Shown here piece by piece: positions 1-11,645 of a stretch of DNA of 64,000 bases. The stretch lies in the NCBI RefSeq assembly GCF_001509795.1, contig NZ_LLZN01000047.1:46407-110406 (forward strand), in the 5' to 3' direction. The position numbers and the translations under genes were made by a program. Numbering within the stretch: the first letter of the stretch is position 1; every line of letters begins with the position of its first letter. The DNA comes from Streptomyces sp. NRRL WC-3605 (GTDB taxonomy: Bacteria; Actinomycetota; Actinomycetes; Streptomycetales; Streptomycetaceae). The notes beneath the pieces are model-generated. The model did no database searches, was not told the DNA's origin, and worked only from the letters and a program-made list of their open reading frames with translations.

Positions 1-204
1 GTCGTAGAGCTGGTTGGAGTTGTTGACCAGCGTGAAGACCAGGGCGACCGCCGTGGCCTGGGCGAAGAGCAGCATGGCCAGCCGGGCGGCGCCCCGGGCG
101 AACCGGGGTCCGGGCACCCGTGACCAGAGGGCCAGCGGCAGGGCGACGGCGGCGACGCACAGCACGGCGAGCGTGGCGAGGAACGGGGTCCCGGTGAGAC
201 TCAT
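1..204 (-). CDS. Alpha/beta-hydrolase-fold esterase, N-terminal part only (runs off window)
   Basis: Only the first 68 residues lie in the window; the gene continues leftward. It starts at an ATG (complement of 202-204). The visible part has a hydrophobic segment at about residues 6-27, a basic stretch, and a second hydrophobic segment at about 40-58 ending in the motif LVNNSNQLYD. From memory this is the N-terminal membrane anchor of a common Streptomyces family of membrane-tethered alpha/beta-hydrolase-fold (esterase D-like) proteins. The catalytic domain is not visible, so the function rests only on this recalled N-terminal signature. The 98-base gap to the divergent thioesterase gene would hold its promoter. 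Confidence 0.6.
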   Translation of the reverse strand, partial: MSLTGTPFLATLAVLCVAAVALPLALWSRVPGPRFARGAARLAMLLFAQATAVALVFTLVNNSNQLYD

Positions 205-290
205 GTCCTCATAGAGGGGCGAAGCGGGCCCCGGGGTTCACCGGAGAGCCTCCGCCGACCGAAAAGCTACCGCTTAGTAGTCAGTTGTTG

Positions 291-296
291 TACCGT
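291..296 (+). promoter_or_regulatory. -10 hexamer TACCGT, probable leaderless start
   Basis: TACCGT ends 6 bases before the ATG at 303, the geometry of leaderless Streptomyces transcripts, and no Shine-Dalgarno sequence is present. Confidence 0.45.
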
Positions 297-302
297 TCAG
301 CC

Positions 303-1166
303 ATGTCAGAAGCAGCCTCCGCCACCACGGCCCGGCGGGCCACGATCGGCGACAGCGAGTTCGACCGCGACACCGCGCTCACGCGGCGCGAGCCCGGCGT
401 GTACGACATCGATCTCTCCGCCGGCTGGACGATCATCAGCGCCGTCAACGGCGGCTATCTGCTGGCGGTCCTCGGCCGCGCCCTCGCGGACGCCCTGCCG
501 CACGGCGACCCGTTCACGATCTCCGCGCACTACCTGACCGCGTCCCAGCCGGGCCCCGCGGTCGTGCGCACGGACGTCGTCCGCACGGGCCGCACCCTCT
601 CCACCGGCCAGGCCTCGCTCTTCCAGTACGACGACGAGGGCAACGAGGTCGAGCGCATCCGCGTCCTCGCCTCCTACGGCGACCTCGACGCCCTCCCCGA
701 CGACGTCCGTACGACGGCCGTGCCGCCGGCGATCCCGCCCATCGAGCACTGCTTCGGCGCCGACGACGGCCCCGCCCCCGTCTCCGGAAGCTCCGCCATC
801 ACCGAGCGGCTGATGCTCAAGCTCGACCCCGCCACCGTCGGCTGGGCGATCGGCCGGCCCTCCGGCAAGGGCGAGATGCGGGCCTGGTTCGGGCTGGCCG
901 ACGGCCGGGACGCCGACCCGCTCTCGCTGCTGCTCGCCGTGGACGCCCTGCCGCCCACCGCGTTCGAGATCGGCATCTCCGGCTGGGTCCCGACCGTCGA
1001 GCTGACGGTCCACGTGCGCCACCGTCCCGCGCCGGGCCCGCTGCGGGTCTCCATCACCACCCGCAACCTCGCGGGCGGCTTCCTGGAGGAGGACGCGGAG
1101 GTCTGGGACAGCGAGGACCGGCTCGTGGCCCAGTCCCGGCAGCTGGCGCGGGTGCGGCTCGGCTGA
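303..1166 (+). CDS. Thioesterase family protein (acyl-CoA thioesterase, TesB-like double hot-dog)
   Basis: A 287-residue protein whose N-terminal part (about residues 25-120) contains a hot-dog-like pattern: a helix with NGGYLLAVLGRAL followed by ISAHYLTASQPGPAVVRTDVVRTGRTLSTGQASL. This is typical of the TesB/4HBT_3 thioesterases that hydrolyse acyl-CoA. The second half (GWVPTVELTVHVRHRPAPGPL, then a strand with AEVWDSEDRLVAQSRQLA) is the second hot-dog repeat. The ATG at 303 was chosen because a TANNNT hexamer lies 6 bases upstream and there is no ribosome binding site. An in-frame upstream start at 285 would lie over that promoter. The gene converges on the TetR gene, with a hairpin between them. 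Substrate unknown. Confidence 0.75.
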   Translation: MSEAASATTARRATIGDSEFDRDTALTRREPGVYDIDLSAGWTIISAVNGGYLLAVLGRALADALPHGDPFTISAHYLTASQPGPAVVRTDVVRTGRTLSTGQASLFQYDDEGNEVERIRVLASYGDLDALPDDVRTTAVPPAIPPIEHCFGADDGPAPVSGSSAITERLMLKLDPATVGWAIGRPSGKGEMRAWFGLADGRDADPLSLLLAVDALPPTAFEIGISGWVPTVELTVHVRHRPAPGPLRVSITTRNLAGGFLEEDAEVWDSEDRLVAQSRQLARVRLG

Positions 1167-1182
1167 GGCCCGTCCACGCGTG

Positions 1183-1225
1183 ACGAGGGGCGGCGCTCCC
1201 GGTGAACCGGGGTGCCGCCCCTCGT
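1183..1225. terminator. Bidirectional terminator-like hairpin
   Basis: A 12-base perfect stem (ACGAGGGGCGGC at 1183-1194, complement at 1214-1225) lies between the convergent thioesterase and TetR genes. Confidence 0.6.
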
Positions 1226-1241
1226 CGTCGTCCGCCGCCGC

Positions 1242-1868
1242 TCAGTCCAGCCAGTGCTGCCGGCCGAGGGTGATCAGGCGCATCCGCCGGATCGCGTCCT
1301 CGGCGACCTGGCGGCGGGCGTCCTCGGGGCCCTCCAGGGCCTCCAGGAACAGCGAGGCCGTCACCAGCATCTGATCGACGTACAGATGCGCGAGCATGCG
1401 CAGGTCGTCCTCCTGCCAGCCCTCGGAGACGGGGTCCTGGGCCAGCGCGGCCTTCACCTCCTCGCCGAACAGGGCGAGCTGGTCCTGTATCGCTGCGCGC
1501 ACCGGCTGCACCCCGCCGTGCCGCTCCCGGGCGATGAACCGCACATGGGCCGGATGCGTCTCCACATGGCCCGCGATCAGCTCGACCGCCCGCTCGATGC
1601 GCCGCTCGCTCTCGCCGTCCGGGGCGACGATGGTGCGGATCATCGGGTGCAGGCTGCCGAGTGCCTCCTCCACCAGGGCGACGCCCAGGTCGGAGGTGGA
1701 GCGGAAGTGCCGGTAGAAGGCGGTCGGTGCGACGCCCACGGCCCGGGTGACCTCGCGCAGACCCAGGCTGCTCAGGCTCTGGTCCTCCAGCAGCACCAAC
1801 GCGGCGTCCAGGAGCGCCTGCCGGGTCTTCTGCTTCTGGGCCTGCCGTATGCCGAGGGTGTGACTCAT
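1242..1868 (-). CDS. TetR family transcriptional regulator (FabR-like)
   Basis: A 208-residue regulator. The N-terminal helix-turn-helix is clear at about residues 12-58 (TRQALLDAALVLLEDQS, LREVTRAVGVAPTAFYRHF). The rest is the helical ligand-binding and dimerisation domain, and the overall pattern resembles the FabR-like TetR proteins that control fatty acid desaturation and membrane lipid genes. It is transcribed divergently from a pair of small membrane-protein genes. The 136-base gap contains two copies of ACAACTGTTC, one in a small palindrome immediately upstream of its own start, so autoregulation and control of the neighbours are plausible. The ligand cannot be inferred from sequence. 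Confidence 0.85.
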   Translation of the reverse strand: MSHTLGIRQAQKQKTRQALLDAALVLLEDQSLSSLGLREVTRAVGVAPTAFYRHFRSTSDLGVALVEEALGSLHPMIRTIVAPDGESERRIERAVELIAGHVETHPAHVRFIARERHGGVQPVRAAIQDQLALFGEEVKAALAQDPVSEGWQEDDLRMLAHLYVDQMLVTASLFLEALEGPEDARRQVAEDAIRRMRLITLGRQHWLD

Positions 1869-1874
1869 GCCATG

Positions 1875-1959
1875 CAGTTAACAACTGTTCTCTGGAGTTG
1901 GGAAGTCGCGGGGCGGGGTACTCTGAAGTCAGTGAACAAGTGTAACCACAACTGTTCAC
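1875..1959. promoter_or_regulatory. Operator-like repeats between TetR gene and small membrane genes
   Basis: Direct copies of ACAACTGTTC lie at 1881-1890 and 1948-1957. The first sits in the palindrome CAGTT-AAC-AACTG (1875-1887). The second is the right half of an imperfect 28-base inverted repeat, GTGAACA at 1932-1938 and TGTTCAC at 1953-1959. This arrangement fits binding of the adjacent TetR protein. Confidence 0.5.
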
Positions 1960-2004
1960 CGAAATGAGAGAGATCGACACGTGATCTCGGAGGGGGATCC
2001 GACC

Positions 2005-2157
2005 ATGCTGTTCCTCGTCGCAGCGCTCCTGCTGCTGGGCGTCCTGCTGGGCGCCGTCGCCCACGCGCCGCTCGCCTTCAGCGCCGTCGCCGCCGTCGTC
2101 ATCGCCGCCTGGCTGGCCGTCTTCGCCGCCCGCGAGCGCCACGCCCGACGGAACTGA
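2005..2157 (+). CDS. Small two-pass membrane protein (50 aa)
   Basis: A short open frame starting MLFLVAALLLLGVLLGAVAH and ending in a basic tail (RERHARRN). Two hydrophobic segments (about residues 1-18 and 22-42) fill almost the whole protein, so a double-span membrane peptide is likely. The frame has normal high-GC codon use, and the ATG at 2005 is preceded by GGAGGGGGATCC, a fair ribosome binding site. It lies just after the operator-like repeats and upstream of a DUF4190 membrane protein, so the two may be co-transcribed under the divergent TetR regulator. I recognise no domain. Confidence 0.6.
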   Translation: MLFLVAALLLLGVLLGAVAHAPLAFSAVAAVVIAAWLAVFAARERHARRN

Positions 2158-2215
2158 CCCGGCCGTCACGGCACCGCCGACCGGTCCTTCCGACGACCCA
2201 CAGGAGCTGACACCC

Positions 2216-2494
2216 ATGCATCTCACCGCACCGGCCGCCGAACGGCCGCGCACCCGGACCCGCACCCGCGACGCCGACGGCATGGCCGTCGCGTCCTTCA
2301 TCCTCGGCCTCCTGGGCCTCCTCGTCTTCAATGTCTTCCTCGGTCCGACCGCCGTCGTCCTGGCCGCGGTCAGCCTGTGGCGGGGCACCACCCGCAAGGG
2401 CCGCGCCTACCTGGGCATGGGCCTGGGCGTCGCCGACCTGCTGGTGCTGCTGGCCGTCATGCAGGTGGACGACACGCTGTCCTGGAGCTTCTGA
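2216..2494 (+). CDS. DUF4190 domain small membrane protein
   Basis: A 92-residue protein with a polar Arg/Thr-rich N-terminus, then two hydrophobic segments (about residues 24-54 and 68-84) separated by a basic loop containing RGTTRKGRAYLGMGLG. The pattern MAVASFILGLLGLL ... GTTRKGRA ... GLGV is characteristic of DUF4190, a family of small actinobacterial membrane proteins of unknown function. An AGGAGCTG ribosome binding site precedes the ATG. It lies 58 bases after the 50-aa membrane protein gene and 54 bases before the cysteine desulfurase gene, which has its own promoter. Confidence 0.75.
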   Translation: MHLTAPAAERPRTRTRTRDADGMAVASFILGLLGLLVFNVFLGPTAVVLAAVSLWRGTTRKGRAYLGMGLGVADLLVLLAVMQVDDTLSWSF

Positions 2495-2532
2495 GCGGGG
2501 GCCTTGACACGAGGCCGCACACCGGGGCCCCT

Positions 2533-2538
2533 TAGAAT
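2533..2538 (+). promoter_or_regulatory. -10 hexamer TAGAAT, probable leaderless start
   Basis: A good Streptomyces -10 (TAGAAT) lies 10 bases before the ATG at 2549 with no Shine-Dalgarno sequence between. A TTGACA at 2504-2509 is too far upstream (23 bases) to be a standard -35. Confidence 0.5.
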
Positions 2539-2548
2539 CGTGGCCACC

Positions 2549-3718
2549 ATGGCTTACCTCGACCACGCCGCGACCACTCCGATGCTCCCGGAGGCGGCTG
2601 AGGCACTGACCGCCCAGCTGGGCGTCACCGGCAACGCCTCCTCCCTGCACGCATCCGGCCGCCGCGCGCGGCGCACCGTCGAGGAGGCCCGCGAGACCCT
2701 CGCGGACGCGCTCGGCGCCCGCCCCAGCGAGGTCGTGTTCACCTCCGGCGGCACCGAGGCCGACAACCTCGCGGTCAAGGGCCTGTACTGGTCCCGGCGC
2801 GACGCCGAACCGGCCCGCACCCGCGTCCTCGCCAGCCCCGTCGAGCACCACGCCGTCCTCGACGTCGTCCACTGGCTGGCCGAGCACGAGGGCGCCACCG
2901 TCGAGTACCTGCCCGTCGACACACATGGGCGGGTCCACCCGGACGCCCTGCGCAAGGCCATCGCCCGCAACCCCGACGACGTCGCCCTGGCCACCGTGAT
3001 GTGGGCCAACAACGAGATCGGCACGATCATGCCGATCCGTGAACTGGCCGAGGTCGCCGCCGAGTTCGGCGTGCCGCTGCACTCCGACGCCGTCCAGGCC
3101 TTCGGTCAGGTCCCGGTCGACTTCGCCGCGTCCGGCCTCGCCGCGATGACGGTCTCCGGCCACAAGATCGGCGGTCCGTACGGCATCGGCGCGCTGCTCC
3201 TGGGCCGTGACCAGAGCCCCGTACCCGTCCTGCACGGTGGCGGCCAGGAGCGGCACGTCCGCTCCGGCACCCTCGACGTCCCCGCCATCGCCTCCTTCGC
3301 GGTCGCCGGTCGCCTCGCCGCCGAGCAGCACGCGTGGTTCGCCCGCGAGATCGGCGCCCTGCGCGACTCCCTCGTCGACGCCGTCCGTACGGCCGTCCCG
3401 GACGCGATCCTCGGCGGCGACCCCGAGCCCGGCGGGCGCCTGCCCGCCAACGCGCACTTCACCTTCCCCGGCTGCGAGGGCGACTCCCTGCTCCTGCTGC
3501 TGGACGCCCAGGGCATCGAGTGCTCCACCGGCTCCGCGTGCACCGCGGGCGTCGCCCAGCCCAGCCACGTCCTGCTGGCCACCGGCACCGACCCGGACCT
3601 GGCCCGCGGCACCCTGCGCTTCTCCCTCGGCCACACCTCCACGCAGGCCGACGTCGAGGCGGTCGCACGGGCCATCGGCCCGGCCGTGGAACGCGCCCGC
3701 GCGGCCGGCCTCACCTGA
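2549..3718 (+). CDS. Cysteine desulfurase (NifS/IscS-like aminotransferase class V)
   Basis: A 389-residue PLP enzyme that removes sulfur from cysteine as an enzyme persulfide for thiolation and Fe-S assembly. Clear landmarks are the opening [14 protein letters not shown], the PLP-lysine motif [10 protein letters not shown] (K206), and the persulfide-forming cysteine in STGSACTAG (C331). Length is normal for the family. MnmA, which needs IscS-type sulfur to make 2-thiouridine in tRNA, is encoded about 750 bases downstream, separated by one opposite-strand gene. Supplying MnmA is therefore a likely job. An in-frame upstream start at 2504 would overlap the promoter, so the ATG at 2549 is preferred. 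Confidence 0.92.
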   Translation: MAYLDHAATTPMLPEAAEALTAQLGVTGNASSLHASGRRARRTVEEARETLADALGARPSEVVFTSGGTEADNLAVKGLYWSRRDAEPARTRVLASPVEHHAVLDVVHWLAEHEGATVEYLPVDTHGRVHPDALRKAIARNPDDVALATVMWANNEIGTIMPIRELAEVAAEFGVPLHSDAVQAFGQVPVDFAASGLAAMTVSGHKIGGPYGIGALLLGRDQSPVPVLHGGGQERHVRSGTLDVPAIASFAVAGRLAAEQHAWFAREIGALRDSLVDAVRTAVPDAILGGDPEPGGRLPANAHFTFPGCEGDSLLLLLDAQGIECSTGSACTAGVAQPSHVLLATGTDPDLARGTLRFSLGHTSTQADVEAVARAIGPAVERARAAGLT

Positions 3719-3746
3719 GGTCCCGGAGGCTGAGGAGCCAGGCGCC

Positions 3747-4412
3747 CTAGGCGGGCGCCGTGCGGGCCGCCCGCACCAGCTTCATGTACCGGTCCCAGTC
3801 CCAGTGCCGGCCGGGGTCGGTGTGGTCGGTCCCCGGCACCTCCACGTGCCCGATGATGTGCTCTCGGTCGACCGGGATGTCGTAGCGCGCGCATATGCGG
3901 GCCGTCAGCCTGGCCGACGCCTCGTACATGGCGTCCGTGAGGTCCTCGGGGCGCTCCACGAACCCCTCGTGCTCGATGCCGACGCTGCGCTCGTTGTAGG
4001 AGCGGTTGCCCGCGTGGTACGCCACGTCGAGCTCGCGGATCATCTGCGTGACGTGCCCGTCCTTGCGGACGATGTAGTGCGCGGCCGCCTTGTGCTCCGG
4101 GTCCTGGAACACCTTCACCGCGCTCGCGAAACTGCCCTGCGTGACATGGACGACCACCATGTCGATGCCGTAGTCCGCGGGCCGGTCCGCCCGCCGCCAG
4201 TTGGCCTCCGAGGCCGCCACCCACCGCGCCCCGGCGTAGTCGACCTCGCCCTCCTTGCGCGGCTTCTCCACGCCCGGCGTCCGCCACCACAGGCGGGTCA
4301 GCTCGTCACGGGCGAGGACGGCCGAGCCCGCCGCGGCCACCGCCCCGCCGATCAGCACCGCGCGGCGCCCGAGCTTGCGGTCGCCGTCCTTCGAAGCCTT
4401 CCCCTGTCCCAT
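3747..4412 (-). CDS. Exported N-acetylmuramoyl-L-alanine amidase (amidase_2 / PGRP fold)
   Basis: A 221-residue protein with a Tat-like signal (residues 10-38: [23 protein letters not shown]) followed by a zinc amidase domain. Visible motifs are [12 protein letters not shown] (first zinc His), [39 protein letters not shown], and [22 protein letters not shown] (the remaining His/Asp ligands). These enzymes cleave the amide bond between muramic acid and the stem peptide of peptidoglycan outside the cell. No start codon lies in frame between 4412 and the divergent mnmA promoter. It converges with the cysteine desulfurase gene. Confidence 0.88.
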   Translation of the reverse strand: MGQGKASKDGDRKLGRRAVLIGGAVAAAGSAVLARDELTRLWWRTPGVEKPRKEGEVDYAGARWVAASEANWRRADRPADYGIDMVVVHVTQGSFASAVKVFQDPEHKAAAHYIVRKDGHVTQMIRELDVAYHAGNRSYNERSVGIEHEGFVERPEDLTDAMYEASARLTARICARYDIPVDREHIIGHVEVPGTDHTDPGRHWDWDRYMKLVRAARTAPA

Positions 4413-4472
4413 GTGCTCGTCAACGGATACCCGGGGGCCCTGGTTCCCGCGCCCCCGTACCCTGGAGGGGTT

Positions 4473-5609
4473 ATGACAGACACCGCGCAGCCCTCCCGCC
4501 CCCTCCGCGTCCTCGCCGCCATGTCCGGCGGGGTCGACTCCGCCGTCGCCGCCGCCCGTGCGGCCGAGGCGGGGCACGACGTGACCGGCGTCCACCTCGC
4601 GCTCTCCGCGAACCCGCAGTCGTTCCGCACGGGCGCGCGGGGCTGTTGCACCATCGAGGACTCCCGCGACGCGCGCCGCGCCGCCGATGTCATCGGCATC
4701 CCGTTCTACGTGTGGGACCTCGCCGACCGCTTCCGCGAGGACGTCGTCGAGGACTTCGTCGCCGAGTACGAGGCCGGCCGCACCCCCAACCCCTGCCTGC
4801 GCTGCAACGAGAAGATCAAGTTCGCGGCGCTGCTCGACAAGGCGCTCGCCCTCGGCTTCGACGCGGTCTGCACCGGCCACTACGCCCAGGTGATCGTCCG
4901 CGAGGACGGCACCCGCGAGCTGCACCGCGCCTCCGACATGGCCAAGGACCAGAGCTACGTCCTCGGCGTGCTCGACGACCGGCAGCTCGCCCACGCGATG
5001 TTCCCGCTCGGCGACACGGTCACCACCAAGGACGAGATCCGCGCGGAGGCCGAGCGCCGGGGCCTCGCCGTCGCCAAGAAGCCCGACTCGCACGACATCT
5101 GCTTCATCGCCGACGGCGACACCCAGGGCTTTCTCGCCCGGCGGCTCGGCAAGGCGGAGGGCGACATCGTCGACGAGTCCGGCGCCAAGGTGGGCAGCCA
5201 CGAGGGCGCGTACGGCTTCACCGTCGGCCAGCGCAAGGGGCTGCGCATCGGCACCCCGGCTCCCGACGGCAAGCCGCGCTACGTCCTGGACATCTCGCCG
5301 GTCGACAACACCGTCACCGTCGGCCCGGCCTCCGCCCTCGACGTCTCCGCCCTGACCGCGATCAAGCCCCGCTGGTGCGGCGCGGCCCCGTCCGGCCCCG
5401 GCACCTACACCGCCCAGCTGCGCGCCCACGGCGGCGAGACCGAGGTGACGGCGGAACTCGTCGACGGCTCCCTGGAGGTGTCCTTCACCGAGCCCGTGCG
5501 CGGTGTCGCCCCCGGCCAGGCGATCGTCCTGTACGACGGCACCCGCGTGGTGGGCTCGGCGACCATCGCGTCGACGGTCCGGGTGAAGGAGGCCACCCCG
5601 GCGGGCTGA
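4473..5609 (+). CDS. mnmA: tRNA-uridine 2-sulfurtransferase MnmA
   Basis: A 378-residue cytoplasmic enzyme that thiolates U34 of Lys, Glu and Gln tRNAs using ATP and sulfur relayed from a cysteine desulfurase. The PP-loop SGGVDS is at about residues 18-23. The catalytic nucleophile lies in NPCLRCN (C108) and the persulfide-carrying cysteine in HDICFI (C210). FTVGQRKGL and the C-terminal beta-barrel follow. A -10-like TACCCT (4458-4463) and a GGAGG immediately before the ATG fix the start. It lies divergent from the amidase gene and close to the cysteine desulfurase. The stop codon lies in a 16-base tandem duplication. Confidence 0.95.
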   Translation: MTDTAQPSRPLRVLAAMSGGVDSAVAAARAAEAGHDVTGVHLALSANPQSFRTGARGCCTIEDSRDARRAADVIGIPFYVWDLADRFREDVVEDFVAEYEAGRTPNPCLRCNEKIKFAALLDKALALGFDAVCTGHYAQVIVREDGTRELHRASDMAKDQSYVLGVLDDRQLAHAMFPLGDTVTTKDEIRAEAERRGLAVAKKPDSHDICFIADGDTQGFLARRLGKAEGDIVDESGAKVGSHEGAYGFTVGQRKGLRIGTPAPDGKPRYVLDISPVDNTVTVGPASALDVSALTAIKPRWCGAAPSGPGTYTAQLRAHGGETEVTAELVDGSLEVSFTEPVRGVAPGQAIVLYDGTRVVGSATIASTVRVKEATPAG

Positions 5610-5633
5610 GGCCCCGGCGGGCTGAGGCCCCGG
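5596..5633. repeat. 16-base tandem duplication across the mnmA stop codon
   Basis: The unit CCCCGGCGGGCTGAGG occurs at 5596-5611 and 5612-5627, followed by a partial third copy (CCCCGG). It contains the TGA stop of mnmA. Confidence 0.8.
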
Positions 5634-5671
5634 CGCGCGAGCGGACCGCGAGCGCGCGTGCCCCGGGCCGG

Positions 5672-6451
5672 TCACTCCCCGAGGAACTCCGCCAGCACCG
5701 GCGCCAGCACCTCCGGCTCCACCATGTGGGACTGCCGCTCCAGCACCCGGTACGTCCCCTGGGGCGCCGTGTCCGCGACGATGCGGGCCGCCTCGCGCAT
5801 CCAGTCGGGGCTCGCACCGCCCGCGAGCGACAGGAGCGGGGCCGTGATGGACGCCAGCCGCGCCTCCGGCACCAGTCCGTCGCCCATCACCGCGTCGTCG
5901 TAGGCCAGGCTCGGCGCGATCGACTCCATGCCGGGCCACATCGGGGACTGCCGGGCGCCCTGGATGATCCCCTCACCGAGCCCGGTGAGCCGAAGGAACA
6001 GCTCGACCGCGTCCCCGCGCCGGTCCTCGGCCAGCGCGCTCGTCAGCCGCTCGGTGTACTCCGCGCGCTCCTCGGCGCCGCCCTCGTAGACGGCGAACGG
6101 CACCTCGTACACGGCGATCCGGGGCACCGGCAGCCCGCTCGCCGCCGCCCGCAGCGCCAGCGCCCCGCCCGAGGAGACGCCGTACAGCGTCGCCTCGCCG
6201 CCGACGGCGTCGATCAGGGCCGCCAGGTCCTCGACCTCGCGTTCCACCGCGTACGGCTGCGTGTCACCGCTCCCGCCGCGTCCCCGGCGGTCGTAGACGA
6301 CGGCCGTGCAGCGGTCCGCGAGCGCTTCCGCCAGGGGCGCCATCGTGTCCCCGGTGGACATCGCGCCGCTGACGAGGATCACCGGGGGTCCCTCGCCCCG
6401 GCTCGCGTAGGCGAGGGAGGTACCGTCGGCCGAAATGGTCTTCTTGTCCAT
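5672..6451 (-). CDS. Alpha/beta-fold hydrolase
   Basis: A 259-residue cytoplasmic hydrolase. The oxyanion-region pattern GEGPPVILVSGAMSTGDTM, the nucleophile elbow GVSSGGALAL at about residues 92-101, and a C-terminal catalytic histidine region (RQSHMVEPEVLAPVLAEFL) follow the alpha/beta-hydrolase order. The family includes esterases, haloperoxidase-like enzymes and C-C hydrolases, so the substrate is unknown. It lies on the opposite strand to mnmA and tail to tail with it, 37 bases upstream of (and probably co-transcribed after) the DUF427 gene on the same strand. Confidence 0.85.
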   Translation of the reverse strand: MDKKTISADGTSLAYASRGEGPPVILVSGAMSTGDTMAPLAEALADRCTAVVYDRRGRGGSGDTQPYAVEREVEDLAALIDAVGGEATLYGVSSGGALALRAAASGLPVPRIAVYEVPFAVYEGGAEERAEYTERLTSALAEDRRGDAVELFLRLTGLGEGIIQGARQSPMWPGMESIAPSLAYDDAVMGDGLVPEARLASITAPLLSLAGGASPDWMREAARIVADTAPQGTYRVLERQSHMVEPEVLAPVLAEFLGE

Positions 6452-6488
6452 GCCTGTGCAGATTGCCGTACGGCACGGAAGTAATCGC

Positions 6489-6812
6489 CTACGACACCTC
6501 GACTTCGTAGAAGCAGAGGTGGTCCTTGATCGCGGCCACGTCCGTCTTCGGGTCCGGGTACGCCCAGACCAGGTCCGCGGCGTCGCCGTGCGACCAGTAG
6601 GACGCGTCGCCCTTGAAGGGGCAGTGGGTGTGGGTGGCCGACGGGGTCAGCAGGTCCAGGCGGACGTCCTCCGGCGGGATGTAGTAGCGCACGGGACAGC
6701 CCGTCTCCCGCAGCACGAGCGGCCGGTCGCTCTCCGCCAGCACCTGGCCGTCGTGCACGACCCGTACGCGCCGGGTCCCCTGCTCGATCGTGATCGTGTG
6801 TCCAAGGGTCAT
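6489..6812 (-). CDS. DUF427 domain protein
   Basis: A 107-residue single-domain protein with the DUF427 signature: VLAESDRPLVLRETGCPVRYYIPPEDV, then HTHCPFKGDASYWS and VWAYPDPKTDVAAIKDHLCFYEVEV. The family forms a small beta-barrel and has no established enzymatic role. It is followed by the alpha/beta hydrolase gene on the same strand and is divergent from the LOG-family gene. Confidence 0.88.
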   Translation of the reverse strand: MTLGHTITIEQGTRRVRVVHDGQVLAESDRPLVLRETGCPVRYYIPPEDVRLDLLTPSATHTHCPFKGDASYWSHGDAADLVWAYPDPKTDVAAIKDHLCFYEVEVS

Positions 6813-6851
6813 GTGGGGACAGCGCGCGCGGGCGGCCCGTTCTTCCCGCGT

Positions 6852-6857
6852 ACCGTG
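6852..6857 (+). promoter_or_regulatory. -10 hexamer TACCGT, probable leaderless start
   Basis: TACCGT lies 5 bases before the ATG at 6863 with no ribosome binding site. Confidence 0.4.
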
Positions 6858-6862
6858 GGCCC

Positions 6863-7402
6863 ATGCGTATCTGCGTCTTCCTCTCCGCCGCCGACCTCGA
6901 CGACCGCTACACCGGCCCCGCGCGCGAGTTCGCGGAACTGCTGGGCAAGGGCGGCCACACGCTCGTCTGGGGCGGCTCCGACGTCGGGCTGATGAAGGTC
7001 GTCGCCGACGGGGTGCAGGAGGCGGGCGGCCGGCTCGTGGGGGTCTCGGTGGAGTTCCTGGCCGCCAAGGCGCGGCCCGGCGTCGACGAGATGGTGGTCG
7101 CCAAGGACCTCGCCGAGCGCAAGAGGCTGCTGCTGGAGAAGGCCGACGCCGTGGTGATCATGGTCGGCGGCACCGGCACCCTGGACGAGGCGACCGAGAT
7201 CCTGGAGCTGAAGAAGCACGGCCACACCGAGATGCCGGTCGTCCTGCTCAACACCGCCGGGTTCTACGACGGCCTGAAGGAGCAGTTCCGGCGCATGGAC
7301 GACGAGGGCTTCCTGCCCCGCCCGCTCACCGACCTGGTGTTCTTCGCCGAGGAGCCCGTGGGCGCCCTCGCCTACCTGGAGGAGAGCCAGGGCATCGCGT
7401 GA
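6863..7402 (+). CDS. LOG family protein (cytokinin riboside 5'-monophosphate phosphoribohydrolase-like)
   Basis: A 179-residue Rossmann-type protein. It starts MRICVFLSAADLDDRYTGPA, shows LVWGGSDVGLMKVVADGVQEAGG at about residues 32-54, and carries the nucleotide-binding loop GGTGTLDEATEIL at about 98-110, which matches the PGGxGTxxE motif of the LOG/TIGR00730 family except that the leading proline is valine. Family members release free base from nucleoside monophosphates, and bacterial homologues make cytokinin-like molecules or act as nucleotide hydrolases. A -10-like TACCGT lies 5 bases before the ATG, suggesting a leaderless message. The SDR gene follows 26 bases after the stop. Confidence 0.85.
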   Translation: MRICVFLSAADLDDRYTGPAREFAELLGKGGHTLVWGGSDVGLMKVVADGVQEAGGRLVGVSVEFLAAKARPGVDEMVVAKDLAERKRLLLEKADAVVIMVGGTGTLDEATEILELKKHGHTEMPVVLLNTAGFYDGLKEQFRRMDDEGFLPRPLTDLVFFAEEPVGALAYLEESQGIA

Positions 7403-7428
7403 TCCCGGCCGGTGCGAGCATGGCGGGT

Positions 7429-8118
7429 ATGGCTACACATGTGATCACCGGAGCGGGCTCCGGAATCGGCGCGGCCGTCGCCCGCCGTCTGCACGCGCGC
7501 GGGGACGAACTCGTCCTGCACGCGCGCGACGCCGCCCGCGCGAAGGAGCTCGCGGCCCACTACCCGGGCGCGGCGACCCTGGTCGGCGACCTGGCGGACC
7601 CGGACCGCCTGTCCTGGGCCTTCTCCCACCAGTCGCTGCCGGACCGCGTGGACTCCCTGCTGCACATCGCCGGCGTCGTGGACCTGGGCCCGGTCGGCGA
7701 CCTCACCCCCAAGACCTGGCGCCACCAGCTGAACGTCAACCTGATCGCCCCCGCCGAACTGACCCGGCACTTCCTGCCCCAGCTGCGCGCCGCCCGCGGG
7801 CACGTGCTGTTCGTGAACTCCGGCGCCGGGCTCACCGCCCACGCCGACTGGGGGGCGTACGCCGCCTCCAAGCACGGGCTGAAGGCCCTGGCGGACTCGC
7901 TGCGCGCCGAGGAGCACGGGAACGGAGTCCGGGTCACCTCGGTCTACCCGGGCCGCACGGCGAGCCCCATGCAGGCGAAGGTGCACCAGCAGGAGGGCAA
8001 GGAGTACGACCCCGCGCGCTGGATCGACCCCGAGTCGGTCGCCACGACGATCGTCATGGCCCTGGACCTGCCTCGGGACGCGGAGGTGAACGACCTGACG
8101 GTCCGCCCGGGCAGGTGA
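7429..8118 (+). CDS. SDR family oxidoreductase
   Basis: A 229-residue short-chain dehydrogenase. The cofactor loop TGAGSGIG is at residues 6-13 and NVN at the expected place. The catalytic Ser/Tyr/Lys are in VNSGAGLTAHADWGAYAASKHG. The YxxxK is intact and the protein ends shortly after the YPGRTASPMQ substrate loop. I start it at the second of two ATGs (7429) because homologues typically begin close to the glycine loop. The ATG at 7420 would add three residues (MAG). It follows the LOG gene closely and is probably co-transcribed. Substrate unknown. Confidence 0.85.
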   Translation: MATHVITGAGSGIGAAVARRLHARGDELVLHARDAARAKELAAHYPGAATLVGDLADPDRLSWAFSHQSLPDRVDSLLHIAGVVDLGPVGDLTPKTWRHQLNVNLIAPAELTRHFLPQLRAARGHVLFVNSGAGLTAHADWGAYAASKHGLKALADSLRAEEHGNGVRVTSVYPGRTASPMQAKVHQQEGKEYDPARWIDPESVATTIVMALDLPRDAEVNDLTVRPGR

Positions 8119-8145
8119 CCGGCGCGGCGGCCGCGCCGCGTTGCA

Positions 8146-8151
8146 TAGGCT
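8146..8151 (+). promoter_or_regulatory. -10 hexamer TAGGCT, probable leaderless start
   Basis: TAGGCT lies 6 bases upstream of the GTG at 8158. There is no ribosome binding site. Confidence 0.45.
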
Positions 8152-8157
8152 TTGCGG

Positions 8158-11375
<3,218 letters not shown>

Positions 11376-11645
11376 CGGTTGAACCCGGCCCGATGGGCGC
11401 ATATCAGATGCATACGGGTGGCTGGGGCGCATTCGGGCAACCGTCGACGACCGCTGCCCGTACACGCCTTCAGCGGCCTACTGTTGAGATGTGCGCCTGC
11501 CGTGCCCAGCTGCGGTCGGGGCATCCCTTCGCTCCGAGGAGCAAGGAAGGGCGAGGGGAAGGGTTTTCCAGCGCGGGGCCGTCGAGGGCAGTCGTCGGGT
11601 GACGGACCGCGTGGCGTGGGCACCGCCGGCTGTGAGAGGGACGGA

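Noticed and set aside
2504-2509. TTGACA upstream of the cysteine desulfurase gene as a -35
   Set aside because: The spacing to the TAGAAT -10 is 23 bases, too long for a standard promoter.
4646-6484. Long plus-strand frame overlapping mnmA and the alpha/beta hydrolase
   Set aside because: Arg/Pro/His-rich shadow of mnmA in a second frame, with no recognisable motif.
11376-11645. Possible riboswitch or leader between ligA and the GGDEF-EAL gene
   Set aside because: Only weak hairpins are visible, and no conserved riboswitch core or leader peptide could be recognised.
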